Positions 43,807 through 52,580 of a DNA stretch of 64,000 bases are shown one piece after another; positions within the stretch are counted from its first letter, which is position 1, and each line of letters opens with the position of its first letter. Made by a program: the position numbers and the translations under genes. The notes beneath the pieces were generated by a model, which ran no database searches, had not been told where the DNA came from, and saw nothing but the letters and a program-made list of their open reading frames with translations. Source of the stretch: Desulfobacteraceae bacterium (GTDB lineage Bacteria; Desulfobacterota; Desulfobacteria; Desulfobacterales; RPRI01); assembly GCA_011391695.1 (NCBI GenBank), contig JAABQB010000001.1, forward strand, positions 46,639-110,638. The letters are read 5' to 3'.

Positions 43807-45672
43807 ATGTCCAAATCAGAAACCGTAAACAAGAAATCTATAGTGAATATGTTTGAAATAGTAATAAAAACTTTTGTCAGGATCACACTGGTTGCCGGAA
43901 TATTATTTTGGCATGCACCTGCTTACACTGCCGGTCCGGAACTCCCGAAAGAGATAAAATGGCTTACAAACGACTCTGATCCTGTGTTCGCATCGCCAGA
44001 GGCAAAAAGAGGCGGAACACTTCACGCCGCCATAATGAGTTTTCCCATGACATTCCGCGTTATTGGCCCTGATTCCAACGGAAGCTTCAGAAGCGCCATT
44101 CTGGACAACCATTTGTCGCTCATAGGAATTCATCCGAACACGTTAAATATCATTCCGGAACTTGCAACCCACTGGGCTTTCGGGAAAGACAAAAAGACGA
44201 TGTATTTCAAGCTTAACAGGAAAGCGCGCTGGTCGGACGGAATGCCTGTTACGGCAAAAGATTTTGCATACACGCTTGAGTTCATGCGTTCAAAGCATAT
44301 CGTGGCGCCCTGGTACAATGATTATTATACGAAAGAGATAGATAAGGTTGTCGTTTATGACGATTATACTCTTGCTGTTGTCGCCACCAAGGCGGAACCG
44401 GATCTTCATCTCAAGCTTGGAATAAACCCTACTCCCGGCCATTATTACGGAAAGCTGGATGATAGTTTTGTAAGAAAATACAACTGGGAGATTGTGCCCA
44501 ACACGGGACCTTACCAGATGGGCGAATTTGTCAAAGGGAAACATATTGTTTTCAGGCGTAAAAACGACTGGTGGGGAGACGAGCTTAAGTATTTCAAAAA
44601 CCGTTTCAACGTAGAGAAGGTTATATTCACGGTTGTGCGTGATATGAACATGATATGGGAATATTTCAAGAAAGGAAAGCAAGATGAGTTCGGCCTGACT
44701 ATACCGGAGTACTGGCATGTTAAATCGAAGACGCCTGTAATCGAGAAAGGGTATGTTCATAAGATCTGGTTTTTCAACGACACTCAGCAGTCTGCCATGG
44801 GATTATGGCTGAATCAGGACAGGGAGATATTTAAAGATATAAATGTGAGATATGCATTCGCCCACGCGATGAATGTGGAGAGAGTGATAGAGAAGGTTTT
44901 GAGAAACGATTATTTCAGGCTCGAGCACGGTTTTGTAGGATACGGGCGGTATTCGAACGAAAAGATAAGAGCAAGAAGGTTTGATCTTGAAAAAGTTGAC
45001 TACTATATGAAAAAGGCAAACTGGAGACGCAGTGAAGACGGCATATGGGAAAAAAGCGGAAACCGCTTTTCGGTTGAGGTCACCTACGGGTCCGAAACCC
45101 ACACACCCAGGCTTGTTGTTCTGAAGGAAGAGGCCAAGAAAGCCGGAATTGAATTGAGACTCCAGAACCTTGATCAGACGGCAACTTTCAAGAAATTTCT
45201 TGAGAAAAAACACGATGTGGCATGGATGGGATGGAGTACTTCTTTCAGGCCACAGTACTGGGAACATTTTCATTCGGTAAACGCCCACAAGCCTCAGACG
45301 AACAACATAACAAATACCGATGATCCTGAAATGGACAGACTCATAGACGCGTACAGGAATTCCCTTGAAGAGGAAGAGCGGATAAGGCTATCGGTTAAGA
45401 TCCAGCAAAAGATAGATGATACCGGGTGTTTTGTTCCGACTTTCATGGTTCCTTATGTGCGCCATGCCTACTGGAGATGGTGGAAATTCCCGGAGATTCC
45501 AGGGACGAAGCATTCAACAAGCCTTTTTGACCCTTTCGGAAGCATGGCCGGAGGGCTTTTCTGGTTTGATGAAAAAGCTTATAACGAGACAAAAGAAGCG
45601 ATGAGAAAAGGGGAAAAGTTCAAACCGGTTACGATCATTGACGAAACTTATAAGATGAAATCGATATTTTAG
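43807..45672 (+). CDS. yejA: extracellular solute-binding protein, YejA/family 5
   Basis: A periplasmic peptide-binding protein of about 621 residues. A hydrophobic export segment (VRITLVAGILFWHAPAYTAG) is followed by the family-5 signature WAFGKDKKTMYFKLNRKARW and WSDGMPVTAKDFAYTLEFM, and later GYVHKIWFFNDTQQSAMGLW. No clear ribosome-binding site exists for ATG 43807 or the shorter ATG 43849, probably because repeat DNA occupies the region. The earlier frame reading from 43750 is repeat-encoded. It delivers substrate to YejBE. Confidence 0.88.
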   Translation: MSKSETVNKKSIVNMFEIVIKTFVRITLVAGILFWHAPAYTAGPELPKEIKWLTNDSDPVFASPEAKRGGTLHAAIMSFPMTFRVIGPDSNGSFRSAILDNHLSLIGIHPNTLNIIPELATHWAFGKDKKTMYFKLNRKARWSDGMPVTAKDFAYTLEFMRSKHIVAPWYNDYYTKEIDKVVVYDDYTLAVVATKAEPDLHLKLGINPTPGHYYGKLDDSFVRKYNWEIVPNTGPYQMGEFVKGKHIVFRRKNDWWGDELKYFKNRFNVEKVIFTVVRDMNMIWEYFKKGKQDEFGLTIPEYWHVKSKTPVIEKGYVHKIWFFNDTQQSAMGLWLNQDREIFKDINVRYAFAHAMNVERVIEKVLRNDYFRLEHGFVGYGRYSNEKIRARRFDLEKVDYYMKKANWRRSEDGIWEKSGNRFSVEVTYGSETHTPRLVVLKEEAKKAGIELRLQNLDQTATFKKFLEKKHDVAWMGWSTSFRPQYWEHFHSVNAHKPQTNNITNTDDPEMDRLIDAYRNSLEEEERIRLSVKIQQKIDDTGCFVPTFMVPYVRHAYWRWWKFPEIPGTKHSTSLFDPFGSMAGGLFWFDEKAYNETKEAMRKGEKFKPVTIIDETYKMKSIF

Positions 45673-45737
45673 ACGAGAGGCTAAAGGCAAGAGGCTAGAG
45701 GCTGAAGGTGAGGGGCGGAAGGCGAAAGGCGCAAGGC
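45672..45737 (+). repeat. heptamer island: AGAGGCT/GAAGGCG units
   Basis: Nine units such as AGAGGCT, AAAGGCA, GAAGGCG and CAAGGCA in 7-bp phase fill the gap between the binding protein and its ATPase. The last unit supplies the AAGG that serves as ribosome-binding site. Confidence 0.88.
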
Positions 45738-46715
45738 ATGAGTAAAGAGGCTGTATTAAAAGTTGAAAATCTTGTGACATCATTTGAGACGGAGGTTGGC
45801 AGGATAAGGGCCGTTGATGACGTAAGCTTTGAGGTAAACAAAGGAGAGGTTCTTGGCATTGTCGGGGAATCCGGCTGCGGAAAAAGTGTCACAGCTCTTT
45901 CAATAATGAGGCTACTCCCTAAACCATCTGGCCGCATAGAGAGCGGGCGCATCATTTTTTCCGGAACAGATATAGTGGCTTTGCCTGCCGAAAAGATGCA
46001 TGAGATACGTGGAAACAGGATATCCATGATATTCCAGGAGCCGATGACGGCCTTAAATCCGGTTCACAGGATAGGCGACCAGCTCGGAGAGGTTTTCAGG
46101 CTTCGTTATCCCGGCATGAGTGAAAAAGATATCCGGGAAGAATCTGTCGGGATGCTGCAAAAAGTCGGGATTTCAGATCCAGGAAAACGCATTGAGGAAT
46201 ATCCCCACCATGTATCGGGAGGCATGCGCCAGAGAGTGATGATTGCAATGGCGCTTGCGTGCAAACCCGACATCCTGATAGCCGATGAACCAACCACCGC
46301 CCTCGATGTGACGATACAGGCTCAGATACTCGATCTTATGAAGAAGCTACAGAATGAAACCGGCATGGCAATAATTTTTATTACACATGCGCTTGGCGTC
46401 ATAGCTGAAACAAGCGACAGAGTTCTTGTGATGTATGCCGGAAAAGTGGCCGAGAAGGCGCCTGTTGATAAGCTATTCAAAGAGCCGAAACATCCTTATG
46501 CAAAAGGGCTTCTTTTGTCTATTCCACGACTTGAAGGAAAGAGAAAAACGAAGCTGCATATTATCAGGGGCATGGTTCCGGCCCTTCATGAACTTACCGA
46601 GGGCTGCAGATTCAGGAACCGGTGCCCTGATGCGATGACCGTGTGCGGGACGGTTTCTCCTCCCGCTTTCCATATTGACAATGAACATGATGTGAACTGC
46701 TATCTCTATGCCTGA
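45738..46715 (+). CDS. peptide ABC transporter ATPase, OppD/DppD type
   Basis: A 325-residue ATPase. Walker A is GESGCGKSVTAL, the signature is HHVSGGMRQRVMIAM, Walker B is ILIADEPTTALD, and the C-terminal oligopeptide extension has the cysteines of GCRFRNRCPDAM. ATG 45738 lies at the end of the heptamer island; the longer frame is repeat-encoded. It overlaps the next ATPase by eight bases. Confidence 0.93.
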   Translation: MSKEAVLKVENLVTSFETEVGRIRAVDDVSFEVNKGEVLGIVGESGCGKSVTALSIMRLLPKPSGRIESGRIIFSGTDIVALPAEKMHEIRGNRISMIFQEPMTALNPVHRIGDQLGEVFRLRYPGMSEKDIREESVGMLQKVGISDPGKRIEEYPHHVSGGMRQRVMIAMALACKPDILIADEPTTALDVTIQAQILDLMKKLQNETGMAIIFITHALGVIAETSDRVLVMYAGKVAEKAPVDKLFKEPKHPYAKGLLLSIPRLEGKRKTKLHIIRGMVPALHELTEGCRFRNRCPDAMTVCGTVSPPAFHIDNEHDVNCYLYA

Positions 46716-47715
46716 ACCGAAACAGCAGGAGAATTACCTGCTTGAAACAAGAGATCTTAAAGTGCATTTCCCTGTATACGGCGGTGTCTTCCGCAGGAAA
46801 ACCGGAAAAGTATATGCTGTTGACGGGGTTTCTTTGAAAGTTTCAGCCGGTAAGACCTTAGGGCTTGTTGGTGAATCAGGATGCGGCAAGACAACCGTCG
46901 GAAGGGCTGTTTTAAGACTTTATGAGTTATCCGGCGGAGAAGTGATATTTGAAGGGAAAAACATCTCCGGTATGCCGGAAAGTGAAATAAGGCCGCTTAG
47001 AAGAAATATGCAGATGGTTTTCCAGGATCCTTTTGAATCTCTCGACGCAAGGCAGACCGTAGGAGATATTCTTGAAGAGCCCTTGATAATTCATGAAATC
47101 GGTTCCCGGTCGACAAGGCGTAAGGATGTTGAAAATCTGCTGTTGCGCGTGGGAATGCCGGAAAGCGCGATCACCCGGTTTCCGCACGAATTTTCTGGAG
47201 GACAGCGTCAGAGAATAGGAATCGCAAGAGCCATAGCCTTGAAGCCTAGACTGATCGTATGTGATGAGCCCGTATCGGCGCTCGATGTTTCAATTCAGTC
47301 CCAGATACTCAATCTTCTTCTTGATCTTCAGTCTGAGATGAACCTGACCTATCTCTTCATTGCGCATGATCTTTCCGTTGTAAAACATATTTCCGATCAT
47401 ATCGCAGTGATGTATCTCGGAAAAATCGTTGAATATACAGATGCGGATTCAGTCTATAAGAACCCCTTCCATCCTTACACTCAAGCACTTATATCGGCAA
47501 TTCCCGTTCCCGACCCGTCAGTAAGGAAACAAAAAATGGTCCTTCACGGAGACGTTCCATCCCCTTTGAGTCCGCCTCCTGGATGCCGTTTTCATACCCG
47601 CTGTCCTTTTGCTTTCGGCCGGTGCAGATCCGAAGAGCCGGACCTTTTGCGTGCTCCTGGGACTGAATGCGAAGATCATCTGGTGGCATGCCATCTGGTG
47701 AATAGTGAAAAGTGA
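46708..47715 (+). CDS. peptide ABC transporter ATPase, OppF/DppF type
   Basis: A 335-residue ATPase. Walker A is GESGCGKTTVGRAVLRLYE, the signature is EFSGGQRQRIGIARA, Walker B is LIVCDEPVSALDVS, and the C-terminal Cys-containing extension is GCRFHTRCPFAFGRC. In E. coli the YejF ATPase is a fused double domain; here the two halves are separate genes. The last codons run into TAGTGAA repeats. Confidence 0.93.
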   Translation: MPEPKQQENYLLETRDLKVHFPVYGGVFRRKTGKVYAVDGVSLKVSAGKTLGLVGESGCGKTTVGRAVLRLYELSGGEVIFEGKNISGMPESEIRPLRRNMQMVFQDPFESLDARQTVGDILEEPLIIHEIGSRSTRRKDVENLLLRVGMPESAITRFPHEFSGGQRQRIGIARAIALKPRLIVCDEPVSALDVSIQSQILNLLLDLQSEMNLTYLFIAHDLSVVKHISDHIAVMYLGKIVEYTDADSVYKNPFHPYTQALISAIPVPDPSVRKQKMVLHGDVPSPLSPPPGCRFHTRCPFAFGRCRSEEPDLLRAPGTECEDHLVACHLVNSEK

Positions 47716-47830
47716 ATGGTGAATAGTGACGAGGGAAGAGGGGTGAGGATGAAGGCGTAAGTTCTTTCTCAGTTCGTCATTCCCGAGAAAGCGGGAATCC
47801 AGAAATCAGGAGGCTGAAAAGAAAGGGTAT
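47697..47830 (+). repeat. heptamer island plus TCATTCCC palindromic fragment
   Basis: GTGAATA/GTGAAAA/GTGAATG units start in the OppF stop region, then GAGGGAAGAGGGG units. At about 47779 follows TCATTCCCGAGAAAGCGGGA, the same palindrome type as inside miniature element 2, but without its terminal repeats. Confidence 0.75.
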
Positions 47831-47962
47831 AGGCACAAAGAGAATAGGGTTCCAGGATTCAAGTGATATGAAGTGAAGCACTTGACATGCAAGACATATC
47901 ATGCAATACGTCAAAACCTAAAAATCAAATTCTTATTTTAAATGACGAAGGGAGATTCCCAT

Positions 47963-49165
47963 ATGAGTGGTAACCCATACAAAATTGATCCAAAAGAATT
48001 CAGAGATATAAACCCCGGTGAACGGCTTCTTATGGGGCCGGGGCCGAGCGACGTTCCGGCCCGGGTGCTGCAAGCCATGGCCGCGCCCTGTATCGGCCAC
48101 CTTGATCCATATTTCCTGGGAACCATGAACGAAACTCAGCAGTTGCTGCGCCATCTTTTTCAGACTCAAAATGCCCTGACCATCCCGGTTTCGGCCACCG
48201 GCAGCGCCGGAATGGAAGCCTGCTTCGTCAATCTGGTTGAATGCGGAGACGAGGTAGTGGTGGCAGTCAACGGGGTTTTCGGCACCCGCATGTGCGACAT
48301 TGTCAACCGTATCGGCGGCAAGCTTATCAGGGTTGACTGCGAGTGGGGGCGGGCTGTTGACCCTCAGTCTGTGGCAAAGGCGGTGAAAGGCTGTAAACCC
48401 AAGGTTGTTGCCGTGGTGCACGCCGAAACGTCCACCGGAGCTTGTACGCCGCTTTGGGATATTTCTAAAATCGCACATGAAGCCGGGGCTCTTTTCCTGG
48501 TCGACTGCGTCACATCACTAGGTGGTATAAATGTCCCCCTTGACGAAATGAAGATCGACGCAGCTTACAGCGGCACCCAGAAGTGCATTTCCTGTCCGCC
48601 GGGGCTTTCTCCGGTCAGCTTCAGCGCCGCAGCTATTAAGGCCCTGGAGCAGCGCAAACATCCGGTAGTGAGTTGGTATCTAGATTTTGGTATGGTGCGC
48701 GATTACTGGGGCAATGAGCGCAAGTACCACCACACCGCGCCTATAAACATGATCTACGCTATCCGTGAGGCGCTGCGCATCATCGCAGAGGAAGGGCTGG
48801 AGGCGAGGTTTGCGCGGCACATACTGAATCACCGAGCCCTTGTAGCGGGTATCGAGGCAATGGGGCTTTCCATGCTTGTGCCAGAGAATGAGCGGCTCCC
48901 GATGCTCAACGCCGTTCGTATCCCGGACGGCGTCAACGACCTTAAAGTGCGCAAGGCTCTCCTGAATGATTTTGCCATCGAGATTGGCGGGGGATTGGGC
49001 CAGTTCGCAGGCAAAGTGTGGCGTGTCGGCCTCATGGGCCACTCCTGCCGGCGCAAAAACGTCTTTCTGTTCCTTGCCGCGCTTGAGGCGGTGCTGAAAG
49101 CGGAGGGGTTCAAAGCAAATCCGGGCGCCATTGAAGCGGCAACCGCGGTTTATGCGGCTTCATAA
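47963..49165 (+). CDS. class V aminotransferase (alanine/serine-glyoxylate aminotransferase type)
   Basis: A 400-residue PLP enzyme. Typical segments are [36 protein letters not shown], the cofactor aspartate in [12 protein letters not shown], and the PLP lysine in [16 protein letters not shown]. Such enzymes use glyoxylate as amino acceptor with alanine or serine as donor; aspartate or phosphonate variants exist. ATG 47963 has AAGGGAGA upstream. GC content is visibly higher than in neighbouring genes, especially 48030-49150, suggesting recent acquisition. It is convergent with a DapA-family aldolase that could produce glyoxylate. Confidence 0.9.
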   Translation: MSGNPYKIDPKEFRDINPGERLLMGPGPSDVPARVLQAMAAPCIGHLDPYFLGTMNETQQLLRHLFQTQNALTIPVSATGSAGMEACFVNLVECGDEVVVAVNGVFGTRMCDIVNRIGGKLIRVDCEWGRAVDPQSVAKAVKGCKPKVVAVVHAETSTGACTPLWDISKIAHEAGALFLVDCVTSLGGINVPLDEMKIDAAYSGTQKCISCPPGLSPVSFSAAAIKALEQRKHPVVSWYLDFGMVRDYWGNERKYHHTAPINMIYAIREALRIIAEEGLEARFARHILNHRALVAGIEAMGLSMLVPENERLPMLNAVRIPDGVNDLKVRKALLNDFAIEIGGGLGQFAGKVWRVGLMGHSCRRKNVFLFLAALEAVLKAEGFKANPGAIEAATAVYAAS

Positions 49166-49221
49166 AAAATAAAATCAAAAGATTTTTAGACAGGATTAAC
49201 GGGATAGATAGGATTCTTTAC

Positions 49222-50115
49222 CTATATAAGCCCGGCAGTCTGAAGTATCTCTTTTATCTTAATTTTTTCTTCTTCCTTTAATGGCAGAAGTGGTGAGCGC
49301 AGATGGCCGCCCTGATACCCCGTCATTTCCGCTGCGTATTTCAACCCTGCAATGCCGTAGGTGGCGGTTACGGCGTTATTGACAGGGAATATCCTGAAGT
49401 AAAGCTTTCGTGCAGCATCGTGATCGCCCTTGTCAAAGGCCGTCTGTATTCCGCTGCATTCATTGGGCACGCAATTGGCCGCTGCGAAAATTCCGGACTT
49501 TATACCGAGCGTCAGGGCCGGGTACCAGGCTGAAACCGTACCGAGCATCAGATTAAAACCCTTGTCAATTACGGCGGAAAACGCGACAAGCTGCGGAACA
49601 TTACCGGTGCTGTCTTTCATGCCTAAAATGTTTGGGTGTTTGCTTAAAACCCGGACGGTATTAACTGTTACATTAATATGCGTAAATGCGGTCACGTTGT
49701 AAATCATGACCGGTATCTTTGTGTGGTCGGCAACTTCGGTAAAGAATCTGATCTGGGCCTCTTCATTCATTTTGGTATGATAGTATGACGGAGTCAGGAT
49801 AAGGGCGGCATCCACTCCGAGATCCGCGGCTTTGTTGGTGAGGGCAATGGTTTCCCGTGCCGATTCAATGCCGGTTCCCGCCAGTATCATACGGCCTTTT
49901 TTGGCATGCTTTACAGTCAGTTTGATCAGCTTGATTTTTTCGGCTTCATTCAAATAAACGGTTTCGCTGTTTGATCCGAGAACCAGGTATCCTGCAAGCT
50001 TGTCTTTATTCCAGCGTTCCATATTCCGGATGTGCCCGTCGTAGTCAACATCACCGTTTTCCTTGAAAGGGGTAATCATGGGAGGGATAACCCCCTTAAT
50101 CTGTTTTTTCACCAT
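49222..50115 (-). CDS. DapA/N-acetylneuraminate-lyase superfamily aldolase
   Basis: A 297-residue class I aldolase. The fold signature is GVIPPMITPFKENGDVDYDG, the pyruvate-binding loop LGSNSETVYLNEAEK, the catalytic Tyr in IPVMIYNVTAFT and the Schiff-base Lys in ILGMKDSTGN. The TT pair of true dihydrodipicolinate synthases is replaced by SE, so lysine synthesis is doubtful; a 4-hydroxy-2-oxoglutarate-aldolase-like or sugar-acid role fits better. ATG 50115 has AAAAGGAAA upstream. The neighbour at 47963 would use the glyoxylate that such an aldolase releases, but this is inference. Confidence 0.85.
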   Translation of the reverse strand: MVKKQIKGVIPPMITPFKENGDVDYDGHIRNMERWNKDKLAGYLVLGSNSETVYLNEAEKIKLIKLTVKHAKKGRMILAGTGIESARETIALTNKAADLGVDAALILTPSYYHTKMNEEAQIRFFTEVADHTKIPVMIYNVTAFTHINVTVNTVRVLSKHPNILGMKDSTGNVPQLVAFSAVIDKGFNLMLGTVSAWYPALTLGIKSGIFAAANCVPNECSGIQTAFDKGDHDAARKLYFRIFPVNNAVTATYGIAGLKYAAEMTGYQGGHLRSPLLPLKEEEKIKIKEILQTAGLI

Positions 50116-50156
50116 CAAAAATTTCCTTTTTTAAGTATTGATTATGATTTTTAATA

Positions 50157-50184
50157 CCCCGTCCGCTTGCGGCGGGGAGCTTCA
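50157..50184. repeat. GC-rich hairpin repeat, copy 1
   Basis: CCCCGTCCGCTTGCGGCGGGG folds into a tight stem and is followed by AGCTTCA. A related copy is at 58253-58279. Confidence 0.6.
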
Positions 50185-50188
50185 TTGA

Positions 50189-50263
50189 ACTTTATTTGAC
50201 AGGTAAAAGGAGTTTGATGCAAGGGAGAATTATATCTTGGCAACCGTGGGCCGTATAGATGTT
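50189..50263 (-). repeat. flank repeat A, copy 1 (downstream of hicB)
   Basis: 75 bp that align without gaps to 50928-51002 with about 62 identical positions. It begins 33 bases beyond the hicB stop on the minus strand. Confidence 0.85.
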
Positions 50264-50295
50264 CGGCTTGAATCTTATCAATAACCTCCATAATG

Positions 50296-50520
50296 TTAAG
50301 CTGATATTGCCTGATATATAACCGGTCGATATTTTGGAGGCGGGATAGGCTTGCTTTCTGCCAATGCAGCCTCCAACCATAGCTTTTTAGCCTTTTGGAC
50401 CTCATGTAATGCCTCGTCAGGAGTATCACCAAATGCGGAACAAGCTTCCAGATCAGGTATATCGGCAATGTACCCGTTGTCATCTTCTGAATAGAAAATG
50501 TTAATATGATAGTCGTGCAT
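50296..50520 (-). CDS. hicB: HicB-family antitoxin
   Basis: A 74-residue protein with the HicB fold: INIFYSEDDNGYIADIPDL, then ACSAFGDTPDEALHEVQKA. It ends with the short PPPKYRPVIYQ region. There is no added DNA-binding domain. It starts two bases after the hicA stop, so the pair is one transcript. It should neutralise HicA by binding its active face. Confidence 0.9.
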   Translation of the reverse strand: MHDYHINIFYSEDDNGYIADIPDLEACSAFGDTPDEALHEVQKAKKLWLEAALAESKPIPPPKYRPVIYQAISA

Positions 50521-50522
50521 TA

Positions 50523-50771
50523 TTAATCCTCCAATTTAAGATTGTGTTTCTCAACCAATTTCAGGAATTGGCGAATTTGATATGGTTTTGCTTGACCCTT
50601 GATGTTCTGAAGATTCACAAGTTCGGGAATATCAGGCTTCATGAAAATGTGATGGCTACCGTCGGTCCGCGATAGCTCGAACCCAAAACCTTTCACAAGA
50701 TTTACCATCTCTAAGAATCTTATGTTTTTAGAACTACCAAGTATTTTGTGAAGCAATTTTCGCCTATTCAT
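50523..50771 (-). CDS. hicA: HicA-family mRNA interferase toxin
   Basis: An 82-residue protein with the HicA double-stranded-RNA-binding fold. Its catalytic histidine lies in SRTDGSHHIFMKP, and QAKPYQIRQFLKLVEKH follows. HicA cleaves mRNA and arrests translation until inhibited by HicB. ATG 50771 (MNRRKLLHK) is chosen; a longer frame would run into the shared upstream repeat. The N-terminus is about 20 residues longer than minimal HicA proteins. Confidence 0.87.
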   Translation of the reverse strand: MNRRKLLHKILGSSKNIRFLEMVNLVKGFGFELSRTDGSHHIFMKPDIPELVNLQNIKGQAKPYQIRQFLKLVEKHNLKLED

Positions 50772-50785
50772 AATTGATCTCTTAC

Positions 50786-50927
50786 AGGCCAAACAATTAA
50801 TATACGTATATTTAATAGCTGGAACCGGAAATATTTGAATTTCAGATTGCCTGTTAATTACTCCAATATTTATTTAAAATCAAATAAGTTCTGTTGAAGG
50901 TCTGCGTAAAAAGTTGTTTGTTATCGG
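50786..50927 (-). repeat. flank repeat B, copy 1 (upstream of hicA)
   Basis: 142 bp closely similar to 52328-52469. It lies immediately upstream of hicA and ends 15 bases before its start codon. The best-conserved cores include AAATCAAATAAGTTCT, TTGAAGGTCT and TTCAGATTGCCTGTTA. Confidence 0.87.
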
Positions 50928-51002
50928 ACTTTATTTGCTAGGGAAAAGGAGCTTGATGCGAGGGAGAATTATTTCTTAACAACCGAAGGCCATATTAATG
51001 TT
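50928..51002 (-). repeat. flank repeat A, copy 2 (downstream of the acyl-CoA dehydrogenase)
   Basis: 75 bp matching 50189-50263. It begins 36 bases beyond the acyl-CoA dehydrogenase stop and directly abuts flank repeat B copy 1, forming an A-B junction. Confidence 0.85.
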
Positions 51003-51037
51003 ATTGAATTGATACTTCCCCTTCGCTGTATTGCGGA

Positions 51038-52306
51038 TTAAATACCATCTCCAAAAACCGACTGCATGTCCTTATCCGTAAAACAGCGTTCCGAATTGTC
51101 GGGGTTCATGGCATCGTCTTCCATAATCCTGCGATCATAATCCGGGCTCAGCACCTGATTGTAATATTCATGTTGTATCATGAGATTCATTATTTCGCTC
51201 GTACCTGTCCATATCATGCCGAGCCTGATATCCCTCAGCGCCCTTTCAATGGGGTATACATCAGTATATCCGATTCCTCCCATAACCTGCATGGCATTAT
51301 TAACAACATCCCATGCAATTTCAGTGGTGAATCGCTTAGCTTCGCTGACGATACGGCGGACATTCGGGTAATTTTCATCCACAGCCTTGGCCGCCATAAA
51401 ACAAAGTGCGCGTGCCGCATCAAGCTGTGTTATGGAATCGGCAATTTTAAAACTGATACCCTGATAGTTTCTTATCTCTTTACCGAAAGTCCTTCTTTTA
51501 TTTGAATAACGAACAGCCAGATCCAAAGCTCCCCAGACTCCCAGGCATCCGGCAGCGGAAGTCAGACGTTCTGGAATCATCATCCGGTTAAAGCAGAGGG
51601 TTCCTCCATGCAGTTCACCTAAAAGATTCTCTTTCGGCACTTTCACGTCTCTGAAGACCAGCCTTCCTGTACCACCTCCGCGACATCCCAACAGGCCATA
51701 AAGATACTCTGTTTCCACTCCCGGTCCTTTATCTACGATCAGAAGGCTGAGGCGGCTGTATTTATGTGCGTTGGGGTCAAAATTAGTTTTGCAATAGACA
51801 ACGAAAAAGTCAGCGCCGTCAGCGCCGACAACAAATCGTTTCATGCCGTTTAAAATGAAATGATCACCCTTAAGCTCTGCCCTGGTCATGGCGCCAAAGA
51901 AATCGGAGCCGCCTCTTGGTTCTGTGAGTGCTTCGGCAGCTACCAGCTTGCCTTCAATATAAGGCTTTAAATATTTTTCTTTTTGCTCCTCGGTTCCAAA
52001 CACGTTCAATGCTTCTCCAACAATAGACGGCATTACAAATGCGCAGCCCAGCGCCATACCCAGACAGCCGATCTCTTCGGTAGCCGTGACTTCGGCCACC
52101 CAGCTCATTCCGCGTCCTCCATATTTTTTCGGGAAGCGGATGCCTCTTAAACCTTTAGCCGCCAGCTTTTCAACAAAATCTCTCGGATAGGTTATTTCAT
52201 TACGATCCATTTTCCTCAAAAATTCGCTTGTGATCTCCTCGCGGACAAATCGGCGAACCTCTTTTTTAAGTTCCTGTTCTTCCGGGGTAATCAAAAAATC
52301 ATACAT
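51038..52306 (-). CDS. acyl-CoA dehydrogenase
   Basis: A 422-residue flavoprotein that oxidises an acyl-CoA to the enoyl-CoA. FAD and substrate motifs include ALTEPRGGSDFFGAMT, the FAD-binding arginine region RRTFGKEIRNYQ, and MQVMGGIGYTDVYPIERALRD. At the position of the medium-chain catalytic glutamate it reads IWTGTSEI, with Thr. A glutamate in MIPERLTSA lies where isovaleryl/long-chain enzymes carry their base, so activity is plausible. Substrate unknown. It is a lone gene; flanks are shared with hicAB. ATG 52306 has AAGGAG upstream. Confidence 0.92.
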   Translation of the reverse strand: MYDFLITPEEQELKKEVRRFVREEITSEFLRKMDRNEITYPRDFVEKLAAKGLRGIRFPKKYGGRGMSWVAEVTATEEIGCLGMALGCAFVMPSIVGEALNVFGTEEQKEKYLKPYIEGKLVAAEALTEPRGGSDFFGAMTRAELKGDHFILNGMKRFVVGADGADFFVVYCKTNFDPNAHKYSRLSLLIVDKGPGVETEYLYGLLGCRGGGTGRLVFRDVKVPKENLLGELHGGTLCFNRMMIPERLTSAAGCLGVWGALDLAVRYSNKRRTFGKEIRNYQGISFKIADSITQLDAARALCFMAAKAVDENYPNVRRIVSEAKRFTTEIAWDVVNNAMQVMGGIGYTDVYPIERALRDIRLGMIWTGTSEIMNLMIQHEYYNQVLSPDYDRRIMEDDAMNPDNSERCFTDKDMQSVFGDGI

Positions 52307-52327
52307 ACCGACTCCTTACTTTATATG

Positions 52328-52469
52328 AGGCTGAACGATTAATATGCGTAATGTATAATAACCGGTGCCTGAAATGTCTGAACTTCAGATTGCCTGTTAC
52401 TTATTCCATATTTATATAAAATCAAATAAGTTCTATTGAAGGTCTCCGTAGAATGTGTTTGTTATCGGA
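52328..52469 (-). repeat. flank repeat B, copy 2 (upstream of the acyl-CoA dehydrogenase)
   Basis: 142 bp matching 50786-50927, lying 22 bases upstream of ATG 52306. The further 110 bases to the next gene (52470-52580) show nothing recognisable and no A repeat. Confidence 0.87.
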
Positions 52470-52580
52470 AAAAGCTTATCGTGTACAATCTGTAATTATT
52501 TTCAAATGATGGCCAGGCTGAATGATTTGCAGCACCAGGAGTATAAAACCGGCAAGACAAACCAATTAAGAAAAAAAACC

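Noticed and set aside
50151..50483. A 110-codon minus-strand frame overlapping hicB
   Set aside because: It is a shifted reading of hicB and of flank repeat A, with no recognisable protein.
50786..51002. Integron attC site at the A-B junction
   Set aside because: I could not identify the paired R and L boxes or the folded single-strand structure; the cassette-like layout is reported without that claim.
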